In this document: piece by piece, positions 8,531-16,500 of the stretch
Position numbering within the stretch: the stretch's first letter is position 1
How the letters are laid out: every line of letters begins with the position of its first letter
Assembly (NCBI GenBank): GCA_902517895.1
Contig: CABYEA010000007.1
Span: 1 to 61,032 of the forward strand
DNA length: 61,032 bases
Direction: 5' to 3'
DNA from: an uncultured Bacteroidota bacterium
GTDB taxonomy: Bacteria > Bacteroidota > Bacteroidia > Flavobacteriales > Flavobacteriaceae
The notes under the pieces: model-generated
Databases searched by the model: none
The model's input: only the letters and a program-made list of their open reading frames with translations
What the model was told of the DNA's origin: nothing
Position numbers and translations under genes: made by a program

Positions 8531-10519
8531 ATGAGTAGATTTTTAGTTTTATTAATCTTTTTAATTTTTCAAATCAATTTATTTGCTATTCAGCGAGACA
8601 CCCTTAGCTTAGATGAGGTAGTTCTAAAAAGCACTTTAATAAACCAAACTAACCCTGCACTGTCGGTTTCTGAAATATCTTACACGGAGAATGAAATTAA
8701 AGCAGTAAATTTTCAAGACGCCATTGATTTTTCTGCAGGCCTTTGGATTACAAATAGCGAGAATCAAGCACAAGATAATAGAATGTCAATAAGAGGTTTT
8801 GGATCAAGGTCGGCTTTTGGAATAAGAGGTGTTAAAATTATTCTTGATGGAATCCCGCTTACAACCCCAGACGGCCAATCACAAGTTGATAATATTCCTT
8901 TTGAGTTAATTGAAAATATTGAAGTTTTGAAAAGCCTATCTTCCACAAGGTACGGGAACGCTTCTGGCGGCGTGGTGACTATAAATACATTTTCTGTACT
9001 TACTGATAAAATTTCAATAGGAACATTAATCGGAAGTCATGGACATAAAAAAACTCAAGGAACTTATTCAAGTTCAAAAGGTAGTTCCTCAACAATTATA
9101 AATGTATCTCAGCAAGAGAGTGATGGTTATAGAGACCATAGTAGCTACTTAAATAAGTCATTGTTTTTTAAGCATGCAACGAAATTTCAAAATATAAATT
9201 TGAAATTTAATTTGCTTTATTTTGACAGCCCGTATGCTTTTGATCCTGGAGGCTTGACAATTGAATCAGTTGATGAAAATAGATCTCAGGCTAGAGATCG
9301 AAATGTACTTTATAACTCTCAAGAATCTGTAAAGCAATTGCAAACAGGACTGGCCTTAGATTGGAATACTAAAATCGGTCAAGTAAATTCTAACATATAT
9401 TACTGTAATCGTGACTTTGTTGGATTACTACCATTCACATACGGGGGATATGTGGAGTTAGATAGAGATTTTTCAGGAGCAGAATTTAGTTTAAAAAATC
9501 GTTCTAAAAGCTTTGAGTGGATGATTGGAACATCAATTCAGAATCAGGCTGATGACAGAAAAAGATTTGAAAACAACGAGGGTGAAAAAGGAGTGAAAGT
9601 ACTTGATCAAATCGAATCATTTAAGTCTTTTGGAGTATTTGCTTTAGGCTCATACAACAAATCGAAATATAGTATTCAAGCTGGGCTTAGATATGATAGA
9701 CATGAAATTTCATTAGATGATTATATACTCGACATTGGGATAGACCAGCAATATATTGATTATTCAAAATCTTTGAGTGCTTTCTCACCCAGTCTTGGGT
9801 TTGTATATAGCTTATCCAAAAACAGAGAACTTTATATCAATTATGGTTATGCCTATGAAACACCATCTTTAAGTGAGCTTTCAGCGAATCCAAACGGAAC
9901 AGGTTTTAATGAAAATTTATTCCCAATGATTTCAAGTGGCTTTGATTTAGGTTTTAGGAAGAAGTCACAAAATTTATCTTATAGTATTACAGCATTTTAT
10001 ATCGACACAAAAGACGAGATAGTCCGCTATGAATTGGAGGGTTTTGAGGGTATGAATTTTTATAGAAATCTAGGTACTTCTAAAAGACTTGGCGCAGAAC
10101 TAGAGGCAAGTTATAATTTAGGAAAACCAGGACTATTAAATGCTTCATATACACAAGCTAAATATAAATTTGAAAATCAGGGAGTAAGTGGTGATCTTGC
10201 TGGAATTCCAAAATCTAACTTTTCACTCGAGTGGCTTTATGTATACAAGAATCTGGATTTAAAACTGGATTTAAAATATGTAAATTCATTGTTTGCAGAC
10301 AATAACAATGGGGTTAAGGCACCATCATATTTATTATCAAATATTGCCTTGAAAAATAAAGTTAATTTTAAAGGTGTTTTGTTAGACATTGGATTACATA
10401 TAAGAAATTTATTTGATGAAAAATATTATGATAATATTAGAGCCAATGCTTTTGGAAATAGGTTTTATGAGCCCGCTTCACTAAGACAGTTCATCTTATC
10501 AATTAAAACTTCCTTTTAA
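8531..10519 (+). CDS. TonB-dependent outer-membrane receptor
   Basis: A 662-aa receptor with a signal peptide (about 1-19). A TonB-box-like segment DTLSLDEVVL follows, then a plug domain containing IRGFGSRSAFGIRGVK, DGIPLTTPDGQ and the ...EVLKSLSSTRYGNASGGVV motif. A 22-strand-type barrel ends in the expected aromatic residue (SIKTSF). It lacks the N-terminal CarboxypepD-like domain of SusC proteins and has no SusD partner. It therefore resembles metal, siderophore or vitamin receptors rather than glycan receptors. It opens directly after the 47-aa gene, and its stop overlaps the next ATG (TAATG). Confidence 0.87.
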   Translation: MSRFLVLLIFLIFQINLFAIQRDTLSLDEVVLKSTLINQTNPALSVSEISYTENEIKAVNFQDAIDFSAGLWITNSENQAQDNRMSIRGFGSRSAFGIRGVKIILDGIPLTTPDGQSQVDNIPFELIENIEVLKSLSSTRYGNASGGVVTINTFSVLTDKISIGTLIGSHGHKKTQGTYSSSKGSSSTIINVSQQESDGYRDHSSYLNKSLFFKHATKFQNINLKFNLLYFDSPYAFDPGGLTIESVDENRSQARDRNVLYNSQESVKQLQTGLALDWNTKIGQVNSNIYYCNRDFVGLLPFTYGGYVELDRDFSGAEFSLKNRSKSFEWMIGTSIQNQADDRKRFENNEGEKGVKVLDQIESFKSFGVFALGSYNKSKYSIQAGLRYDRHEISLDDYILDIGIDQQYIDYSKSLSAFSPSLGFVYSLSKNRELYINYGYAYETPSLSELSANPNGTGFNENLFPMISSGFDLGFRKKSQNLSYSITAFYIDTKDEIVRYELEGFEGMNFYRNLGTSKRLGAELEASYNLGKPGLLNASYTQAKYKFENQGVSGDLAGIPKSNFSLEWLYVYKNLDLKLDLKYVNSLFADNNNGVKAPSYLLSNIALKNKVNFKGVLLDIGLHIRNLFDEKYYDNIRANAFGNRFYEPASLRQFILSIKTSF

Positions 10520-10902
10520 TGAGAAATATTATTTTACTTTTTTGTTTTTTTGCACAAATTTATTTCTCGCAAGATATGCCGGAAATGAAAGTCTATTTTA
10601 AAAATAATAAAATGGAAAAAGGGTATAGAGTTTTAAAGACTACAATTAAAGACTCTTTGGTTTTCAAAAAAAAGTTTAAAGACAGTAATTATACTTTAGA
10701 TTATGTCCTTAGATATTATTATGCTACTGCGATTGATTTATCATGTAATAAAAATGAATTAATAAGTATGAATGGATTGGTATTTCCAATTGAATCTGAC
10801 ACCCCTGATGAAATTATTGAAGAGGTTATGTCATTAATTGGCAATATGTATTATGGCAGAAAAGAGGATAAAGAATTTAAAAGAAAGATCCAGAAAAATT
10901 AA
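10519..10902 (+). CDS. Secreted protein of unknown function
   Basis: 127 aa with a hydrophobic N-terminus (MRNIILLFCFFAQIYFS) that looks like a signal peptide ending near residue 17, so the mature protein should be periplasmic. The remainder is Lys- and Tyr-rich (NNKMEKGYRVL, YVLRYYYATAIDL) with no family I recognise. Its ATG overlaps the TonB-receptor stop by 1 bp, suggesting coupled expression and a possible accessory role for that receptor. It overlaps the convergent lpxH end by 4 bp. Confidence 0.7.
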   Translation: MRNIILLFCFFAQIYFSQDMPEMKVYFKNNKMEKGYRVLKTTIKDSLVFKKKFKDSNYTLDYVLRYYYATAIDLSCNKNELISMNGLVFPIESDTPDEIIEEVMSLIGNMYYGRKEDKEFKRKIQKN

Positions 10903-11654
10903 TCTTCATACTTTTTTAGTCTCAGTTCATCTCCGTCAAATTCGGCATATGAGAAATGACTAATCCAATCCCCAAGATTAATGTATTTAGATTTACTGTT
11001 TAAATTTAATTCAACCGGAATATGAGAGTGGCCAAAGATGAAATAATTATAATTATTGGTTTCTAGTTTTTTCCTACAGTATTGGGTTAGCCATTGGTTT
11101 TCAATATCACCAATATCTTTTTTTGCTGACATTATTTTCTTTTCTCTTGAAAGAAATTGACCAAGTTTCACGCCTATATCAGGGTGAATCCAGCTAAAGC
11201 ACCATTTAAAAAATTTGTTGTTAGTAATGAATTTTTTCATCAACTTATAAGATTTGTCCCCTGGGCCCAACCCATCTCCATGCCCGATGAGAAAACTTTT
11301 ATCATTTATTTCAAAGGCCTGAGGCTCAGTTATCACTTTTATTCCAAGCTCTTTTTGGAAGTAGTCATTTACCCACATATCATGATTTCCAGTAAAGAAG
11401 TAAACTGGGGTTCCAGAATCAGAAATTTCCGCAATTTTTCCTAAGACCCTGGTAAACCCCTTAGGGATAACAGTTTTGTATTCAAACCAAAAATCAAATA
11501 GATCTCCCAGAAGATAAATTGAATGTGCATCATCCTTAATAATATCCAGCCATTTAACAAACTTCTTTTCGCGAACTAAACTAGATTTTGTGTCTGGAAG
11601 ACCTAAGTGGTTGTCAGATGCAAAATATATTTTTTTTCCTTCAGTTACTTTCAT
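10899..11654 (-). CDS. lpxH: UDP-2,3-diacylglucosamine diphosphatase
   Basis: A 251-aa calcineurin-like metallophosphoesterase that releases UMP to form lipid X in lipid A synthesis at the inner-membrane surface. The metal motifs appear in order: FASDNHLG (Asp14, His16), LLGDLFDFWFEY (Asp51), FTGNHDMW (Asn90, His91), IGHGDGLG (His125) and IFGHSHIPVE near residue 210. The FWFEY extension after GDxxD is typical of LpxH. It is the last gene of the GNAT-MATE-queD-lpxH run, but a separate promoter-like box lies just upstream. Confidence 0.88.
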   Translation of the reverse strand: MKVTEGKKIYFASDNHLGLPDTKSSLVREKKFVKWLDIIKDDAHSIYLLGDLFDFWFEYKTVIPKGFTRVLGKIAEISDSGTPVYFFTGNHDMWVNDYFQKELGIKVITEPQAFEINDKSFLIGHGDGLGPGDKSYKLMKKFITNNKFFKWCFSWIHPDIGVKLGQFLSREKKIMSAKKDIGDIENQWLTQYCRKKLETNNYNYFIFGHSHIPVELNLNSKSKYINLGDWISHFSYAEFDGDELRLKKYED

Positions 11655-11666
11655 GACTTCTTAGCT

Positions 11667-11674
11667 CAAAGATA
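11667..11674 (-). promoter_or_regulatory. Candidate -7 box upstream of lpxH
   Basis: On the minus strand the bases read TATCTTTG, an exact fit to the Bacteroidota -7 consensus TAnnTTTG, 12 bp before the lpxH start codon. No convincing -33 element is visible at the expected distance. Confidence 0.35.
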
Positions 11675-11683
11675 TGTAAAAGA

Positions 11684-12133
11684 TTAATTGTCAGCAGCAA
11701 ACCACTCCGAATATGAAGTTTCCGTTTCTTCCAATTTAAGCGAGTGAAGTTTAATATCATCAGGTAGTTTTGATGAGATTTTATTAGCAAAATCTACTAC
11801 CATTTCTTCTATTGTTGGTTGATAATTAGCCATAATTACTTTATGACCATCATTTATCAAGTTGCTCGCTAGTTCTTTGTGAGGTGAGTTTTTATTGAAA
11901 ATTACAGAATGATCAAAATTATCTATTATTTCAGAATTGACTATTTTTTTTAGATCGCCAAAATCCATAACCATTCCACACTTTACGTTAGAACTATCAC
12001 TAACAGCAAGTCCAATTACAGTCACAAAAAGATTATAGTTATGGCCATGAATGTTCTTGCATTTCCCGTCATAACCATAAAGAGCATGTGCAGCTTCAAA
12101 TCTAAACTTTTTAGTAATTCTAACCTTTGGCAT
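11684..12133 (-). CDS. queD: 6-pyruvoyl-tetrahydropterin synthase / QueD family enzyme
   Basis: A 149-aa T-fold enzyme. The zinc ligands are visible as His16 in FEAAHALYG and His29/His31 in CKNIHGHNY, with the catalytic-type Cys25 just before them. The C-terminal ETETSYSEW supplies the glutamate that grips the pterin. In bacteria such proteins usually make 6-carboxy-tetrahydropterin for queuosine synthesis, though 6-pyruvoyl-tetrahydropterin synthase activity is possible. No other queuosine gene is in the window, so the symbol is tentative. Confidence 0.8.
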   Translation of the reverse strand: MPKVRITKKFRFEAAHALYGYDGKCKNIHGHNYNLFVTVIGLAVSDSSNVKCGMVMDFGDLKKIVNSEIIDNFDHSVIFNKNSPHKELASNLINDGHKVIMANYQPTIEEMVVDFANKISSKLPDDIKLHSLKLEETETSYSEWFAADN

Positions 12134-12152
12134 TTAGCTAATTATTGAGCTC

Positions 12153-12160
12153 CAAATGTA
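12153..12160 (-). promoter_or_regulatory. Candidate -7 box upstream of the queD-like gene
   Basis: On the minus strand the bases read TACATTTG, matching the Bacteroidota -7 consensus TAnnTTTG, about 19 bp before the start codon and just after the MATE stop. This would give a leader of roughly 10-15 nt. A -33 element is not evident. Confidence 0.45.
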
Positions 12161-12166
12161 CATTTT

Positions 12167-13492
12167 TTATGAAAGCTTATTAAATGTTTTTCTGAATTTA
12201 ATTATTAGTGGAATTGATCTTGCTAAAATCCAAAGAGTGAACGCGTAAAAAATTCCATGCAGCCCAAGTTCATAATGGTCAAATAAAATAACAAAGGGAA
12301 CAAAGACTATAAAAGTTGAGAATAGTAATACATTTCTAAGATCTTTCATCCAGCCTAAACCTTTATATAAACCATCAAAAATAAATGCAATTGAACAAAG
12401 CGGCAGCATCACTAGCACAATCCAAAAGACATTGTAAAACTCTTGTAAAACAACTGGGTCATTATTAAATATTCTTCCTAGCGGATAATAAAAAACAAAA
12501 CCGATAATACACATAACAACACCAATTTTGACGCCTATTTTTGTCAAATCATTTCCAAACTTCATCAGCACCCTATATGACTTTTCACCATATAATTTCC
12601 CGGATAGTATTGTCCCTGCGCTTGAGTAGCCATCAATAATAAATGCAACAAGAAACCATAAGTTAATTGCAATTGTATAAGCAGCGATAAACTCATCTCC
12701 ATACTTAGTAGCAAAGGCATTGCAGAAATATAAAGTCACATTAAGTGATGCGGTTCTAATTACTAAATTACCAAACATTTGCATAAAAGATTTAATCTTG
12801 TGATTAAAAGGAAGTTTTATAGCAAGCTTGATGTTTGTTTTTCTGTATAATAATATAACTGCAAGAAATGCCATAGTTATTTGAGCAAATAAGCTAGCAT
12901 AGGCAGCTCCTTGAATGAACATTGGATTTATAAAACCTTCAACTCCATAAACTAAAATTATATCTAATATTATATTCAATATCGTCCCAACAATTGCAAT
13001 TATCATTGGGTAATAAGTATTTTGTAGCCCCCTAAATATTCCAAATATACCTATTGTAAGTAAAGTAAAGGGCAGCCCCCAAACCCTAATATTAAAATAA
13101 TCAACGCAAAATTTTAGAAGATTGCCGCCCGCATTGTAAAATTTAAATAAACCTTCGGAGTTAAAGTATGTTAGCAATATAATCAGAAAGCTACTAAATA
13201 TAATGATTAAAATTCCTTGAGCAGGAAGATCCTCAACTTCCTCTAATTTTTTTTGACCAAGTGCTTGAGCAATAATAGAGGCAATTACACTTCTTGTTTG
13301 ACCAAACACCCAAATTAACATGGAAATAAAACTCCCTACAATACCAACTGCCCCAAGTGAGATAGTTGCATTTTCAGCCATATTGCCAACAATAATTGTA
13401 TCGGTTATTGATAAAATTGGTTCTGCAATACCTGAAATTAAAGCAGGTATTGCGAGTTTTTGAATGTCAGAAATTTTTATAGATTTTGTCAA
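12167..13492 (-). CDS. MATE family efflux transporter
   Basis: A 441-aa polytopic membrane protein with about 12 hydrophobic segments in two similar halves. The N-terminal IPALISGIAEPILSITDTIIVG and GAVGIVGSFISMLIW segments are typical of the MATE/NorM-DinF class, as is the second-half motif FIIDGYSSAGTILSGKLYGE. These carriers export cationic compounds using sodium or protons; substrates cannot be read from the sequence. The start overlaps the upstream GNAT gene by 4 bp, so the pair is probably translationally coupled. Confidence 0.87.
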   Translation of the reverse strand: MTKSIKISDIQKLAIPALISGIAEPILSITDTIIVGNMAENATISLGAVGIVGSFISMLIWVFGQTRSVIASIIAQALGQKKLEEVEDLPAQGILIIIFSSFLIILLTYFNSEGLFKFYNAGGNLLKFCVDYFNIRVWGLPFTLLTIGIFGIFRGLQNTYYPMIIAIVGTILNIILDIILVYGVEGFINPMFIQGAAYASLFAQITMAFLAVILLYRKTNIKLAIKLPFNHKIKSFMQMFGNLVIRTASLNVTLYFCNAFATKYGDEFIAAYTIAINLWFLVAFIIDGYSSAGTILSGKLYGEKSYRVLMKFGNDLTKIGVKIGVVMCIIGFVFYYPLGRIFNNDPVVLQEFYNVFWIVLVMLPLCSIAFIFDGLYKGLGWMKDLRNVLLFSTFIVFVPFVILFDHYELGLHGIFYAFTLWILARSIPLIIKFRKTFNKLS

Positions 13493-13989
13493 AGGATTAG
13501 TTCATAGCAATAAAAAGGAAACTTACTTTGTTTTGGAAAATAAATTCCATCTAACCTATGGTATCCCCTTGATTCGTAAAATTTTAAATTTCTTTTGTTT
13601 TCTGAAAATGTGTCTAGCCGTACTGAAACATAGCTTTTATCTTTTGCATAATTTTCTGCAAAGTCCATCAGGGATTTTCCCAAGCCTTTTTTTTGAAAAT
13701 CAGGATGAACAGCCACTCGATGAACATATAAATTATTATCATTAATTGTTTTCCAATGAACAGGCTCATAAACCTTATCCATTTCTTTGCAAAGAGAAAT
13801 ACATGCGACTACTTTTTCACTCACACAATAAACAAATAACTCATCATTTCTAACGTCATTAATAAATGATGCTTTGTCTGGATAATATTCATTCCACTGA
13901 AATACACCATTATTAATCATATGAAGCGCACAAGACTTTGTAATATCCAGAATCGGCTCAATGTCAGAAATATTTGCAGGTCTTATCAT
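13489..13989 (-). CDS. GNAT family N-acetyltransferase
   Basis: 166 aa with the GNAT acetyl-CoA-binding motif A in VHRVAVHPDFQKKGLGKSLM (about 91-110), where the Q/R-x-x-G-x-G/A loop is QKKGLG. The downstream segment RLDTFSENKRNLKFYESRGY is the usual motif B (substrate side and CoA pocket). The acceptor is unknown. It is the first gene of a minus-strand run with the MATE transporter, which it overlaps by 4 bp. Coupling with an efflux pump could mean a shared detoxification role, but that is inference. Confidence 0.85.
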   Translation of the reverse strand: MIRPANISDIEPILDITKSCALHMINNGVFQWNEYYPDKASFINDVRNDELFVYCVSEKVVACISLCKEMDKVYEPVHWKTINDNNLYVHRVAVHPDFQKKGLGKSLMDFAENYAKDKSYVSVRLDTFSENKRNLKFYESRGYHRLDGIYFPKQSKFPFYCYELIL

Positions 13990-14008
13990 AAATAAGTGAA
14001 TAAAAAAA

Positions 14009-14016
14009 CAAATTTA
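14009..14016 (-). promoter_or_regulatory. Candidate -7 box upstream of the GNAT-MATE run
   Basis: On the minus strand the bases read TAAATTTG, matching the Bacteroidota -7 consensus TAnnTTTG, 19 bp before the GNAT start codon. It lies in an 86-bp divergent intergenic region. AT-rich context makes a chance match possible. Confidence 0.4.
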
Positions 14017-14075
14017 AAATTAAATGGTTTATAAAATCATCTAATTTTAGATAATACTAATTTCAAATTTTTATC

Positions 14076-14297
14076 ATGAAAAATAAATTTAAATATTCAC
14101 TACTATATTCTTTAGCATGTATAGGTGCTTTGTCTTTACTATTATCTATTTCAGAAATTCAAAACAATGAAACAGGAACATATCAAATAGCTACAATGTC
14201 TGATTCAGCCATTTTGTATAGATTAGATACAAGGACAGGAGATATTGTAAGAATTAAAAAAAGCAATATTCCTAAAGTTGACATATATAAAAAATAG
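14076..14297 (+). CDS. Small membrane-anchored or secreted protein
   Basis: 73 aa. Residues 7-26 are hydrophobic (YSLLYSLACIGALSLLLSI) and would act as an uncleaved anchor or signal peptide. The rest is a short polar domain with RLDTRTGDIVRIKKS, a pattern seen in small proteins that report a bound or displayed value, but I do not recognise a family. It ends 3 bp before the next gene, so the two are probably co-transcribed. A lipobox-like LACIG is present but sits in the middle of the hydrophobic stretch. Confidence 0.55.
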   Translation: MKNKFKYSLLYSLACIGALSLLLSISEIQNNETGTYQIATMSDSAILYRLDTRTGDIVRIKKSNIPKVDIYKK

Positions 14298-14300
14298 CAT

Positions 14301-14798
14301 ATGACACTTTTCTTATCAGCAGTTTTAATTTTTGTGTTAAGACTTATCGACCAGTCTCTAACGACAGTTAGGGCCTTAGTAGTTTCAAAAAATCCAGTGT
14401 TAGGCGCATTTATTGGTTTAATTGAATCAGCAATTTGGATTGTTGCCGTTTCACAAGTGATCAAGGATATAAATGACCCATTTTTAATTGCCGCTTATGC
14501 ATTTGGTTTTGCTGCAGGGACATTGCTTGGCATTCAGCTTGAAAAATTTATTGGTTTAGGCAGTGCAGTAGTACGGGTTTTTACACCCTCTAAATCAGCA
14601 AACATTAGTAAGCCACTTAGAAAAAAAGGATTCATGGTAACTGATATTAAAGCAAAAGGTAGAGATGGTGCCGTCACAATTTCATGGTGTATCGTACCTA
14701 GGCGAAAATTAAATAAGGTACTTAATACAATAAAATCCGTTAATCCTGATGCCTATGTAACAACAGATTTTGCAAACCCTACCTCACTAAGAAAGTAG
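14301..14798 (+). CDS. DUF5698/DUF2179-type (UPF0316) membrane protein
   Basis: 165 aa with three hydrophobic segments in the first 95 residues (LFLSAVLIFVLRLIDQS, GAFIGLIESAIWIVAVSQVI, FLIAAYAFGFAAGTLLGIQL) and a soluble C-terminal domain. This is the layout of the UPF0316 family (B. subtilis YebE type). The phrase LRLIDQSLTTVRALVVSKN is characteristic. The C-terminal domain has a small ferredoxin-like look (KGFMVTDIKAKGRDGAVTISW). Function is unknown; it follows the 73-aa gene by 3 bp. Confidence 0.75.
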   Translation: MTLFLSAVLIFVLRLIDQSLTTVRALVVSKNPVLGAFIGLIESAIWIVAVSQVIKDINDPFLIAAYAFGFAAGTLLGIQLEKFIGLGSAVVRVFTPSKSANISKPLRKKGFMVTDIKAKGRDGAVTISWCIVPRRKLNKVLNTIKSVNPDAYVTTDFANPTSLRK

Positions 14799-14801
14799 AT
14801 A

Positions 14802-14981
14802 TTAGTGGAATTTAGATTTAAAAACCTTAACTAGGAATGCTAAAATAATTCCAGAAATAAATATTGAACTGCTGTTTTCTGTTAGTAGCTCGATAATTGA
14901 AAGTACCCCACCAAGTACAATTAAAAAAATAGCCAGATTAAAAAGTCTTCGATAATTGTATGGATTCCAAAAATTACTCAC
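14802..14981 (-). CDS. Possible small 59-aa two-helix membrane protein (GTG start)
   Basis: An open frame of 59 codons beginning at GTG fills the gap between the T9SS gene and the end of the UPF0316 gene. The product reads SNFWNPYNYRRLFNLAIFL, then a polar turn (LLTENSSS), then a second hydrophobic segment and a basic end (KVFKSKFH). Two clean membrane helices joined by a short loop support coding. There is no ATG in frame, and the start is 3 bp after the stop of the upstream gene. Family unknown. Confidence 0.45.
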   Translation of the reverse strand: MSNFWNPYNYRRLFNLAIFLIVLGGVLSIIELLTENSSSIFISGIILAFLVKVFKSKFH

Positions 14982-14984
14982 AAA

Positions 14985-16274
14985 TCATTTTTTTATTAAC
15001 TTAAAAGTTTTACTCTGATTATTTTTCGACAGGGTTAAGAAATATGTACCTTTTTCAGCGTCGGAGAAATTAATCTTTTCAACTCCAGACCCTCTAAATA
15101 TTTCTTTGCCATTAACATCATGTACAACAATGTTTTCCCCACCTTCAATTCCAAAAATATTTATACTTTGATTAAATGGATTGGGGTAAGCTTTGTAGGA
15201 TAAAAAAAATTGATTATAAATACTTAATGCAGAGCCAAACGAAACATTGTCAAAGTAGTAAACCGTATTTTGATTTCCAGAAGACCCAAAATCAAAGAAA
15301 ATTGATGCCATGTCAAAGACAAAACCTGTATTAAGTTCTGCAGTTCCTTCAGACTCATTTGAAAAGTCAAATTCCATTATCTCCCATTCTCCAGCAACTG
15401 TTGTGTTAGTATCGGTTTCAACTGACTGTGTTGGATCTTGTGAGTTTTCGATTTTTAATTTTACAGGAATTCCAACCTCTTCTGATCCAGATACATATAC
15501 GTGCACAAACATCTTAGTGCTTGAATTAGTAATTGGGATATCATTTAAAAAACCTACGCCCGACCCAATCGTAACTCCAGCCCAAGGTTCAGCAACGCTA
15601 TTTTTTTCAACTCTTGCATAGTTTCCTTCAACCGTTTCCAAAATTGTTGAAGGACCATTTCCTCCAAAATCAGTAAGAACATAATATACGCTTGGATCTT
15701 CAAAAGTTACTGGAAGGTCCATTTCGCTAAGTCCTCCACTTGGATCACTTTGATAAATATCATCATAATAAAATGTTGAATCTGCAGTGCCATCACCAAT
15801 ATTTCCAAAATCAAACATTAATACAAGCTTTCTGTATGTGTTGGATGGTTCACCGGAAAAATCCCAAGATAAGATTTCCCATTCATCCGTTTTCGTGGTA
15901 TATGCATCTCTTTCGGTAGCAGGCTCAGAAGGAAAATCTCCGATATCGCCTTCAATTTTAAATTTGACCATTAGACCAGGGTAAGGTGACAACACCCTCA
16001 TGTTTAATGTGTTATTGGTGGAAAAGTCTAAATAATTATCAAGCTCAATATAAGTTCCTGCCCAAATATCTCCCTCGTCTCTAATGACTACCCCAACATA
16101 CTCACTAGGATTATCATTATCAATTTGCGGATTATAAACAACATAACCTGATCCACCGTTAAAATGAACTATGTCTTCATTGGAGATTTGATCGTTCTCA
16201 AAATTAATAGGTAATTCTATTTGTCCAAAAACCATATTAAAAAAAACAAAAGGAAGAGTTAATAATTTTTTCAT
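14985..16274 (-). CDS. T9SS-secreted protein with two carbohydrate-binding-like beta modules
   Basis: 429 aa. A signal peptide (1-17) is followed by two similar beta-rich modules, about 20-180 and 185-345. They share the order WAGTYI/WAGVTI, VKFKIE/VKLKIE, EWEILSWDFS/EWEIMEFDFS, MFDFG/FFDFG and FYYDD/YYFDN. This indicates an internal duplication of a jelly-roll domain like those attached to marine laminarinases and other glycan-active enzymes. A T9SS sorting domain starts at YKAYPNPFNQ (360-429), so the protein should be surface-exposed. No catalytic residues are recognised. It faces susC across a 226-bp shared promoter region and is probably a glycan-capture protein of the locus. Confidence 0.7.
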   Translation of the reverse strand: MKKLLTLPFVFFNMVFGQIELPINFENDQISNEDIVHFNGGSGYVVYNPQIDNDNPSEYVGVVIRDEGDIWAGTYIELDNYLDFSTNNTLNMRVLSPYPGLMVKFKIEGDIGDFPSEPATERDAYTTKTDEWEILSWDFSGEPSNTYRKLVLMFDFGNIGDGTADSTFYYDDIYQSDPSGGLSEMDLPVTFEDPSVYYVLTDFGGNGPSTILETVEGNYARVEKNSVAEPWAGVTIGSGVGFLNDIPITNSSTKMFVHVYVSGSEEVGIPVKLKIENSQDPTQSVETDTNTTVAGEWEIMEFDFSNESEGTAELNTGFVFDMASIFFDFGSSGNQNTVYYFDNVSFGSALSIYNQFFLSYKAYPNPFNQSINIFGIEGGENIVVHDVNGKEIFRGSGVEKINFSDAEKGTYFLTLSKNNQSKTFKLIKK

Positions 16275-16500
16275 TAAATAAAAATAAATAAAAATAAAAT
16301 GCTTGCAATATATTAATAAAAGATTGCACCTCTTTTATGTCATATATGTTATTCAAAATATTTTCTTAAAAAGTCTTTTTTCTACAACAGAAAGCGTGTT
16401 TTTTTAATAAATGATCAAAAAAAAGCTGTATTTGTTGTTATTTTTTTTCAAAATAAAGCTATAATGTTATCTTTAACCACAATAAAAATATTAACCAACC
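16275..16500. promoter_or_regulatory. Divergent intergenic region between the T9SS protein and susC
   Basis: 226 bp of very AT-rich DNA that must hold both promoters. An inverted repeat TGCAAT (16304-16309) and ATTGCA (16323-16328), with a 13-bp spacer, is a weak operator candidate; six-base arms are not rare in a region of this size. The sequence ATTAACCAACC sits directly before the susC ATG. A related AATCAACC precedes the CBM gene at 30468. No exact TAnnTTTG box was found for susC. Confidence 0.35.
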
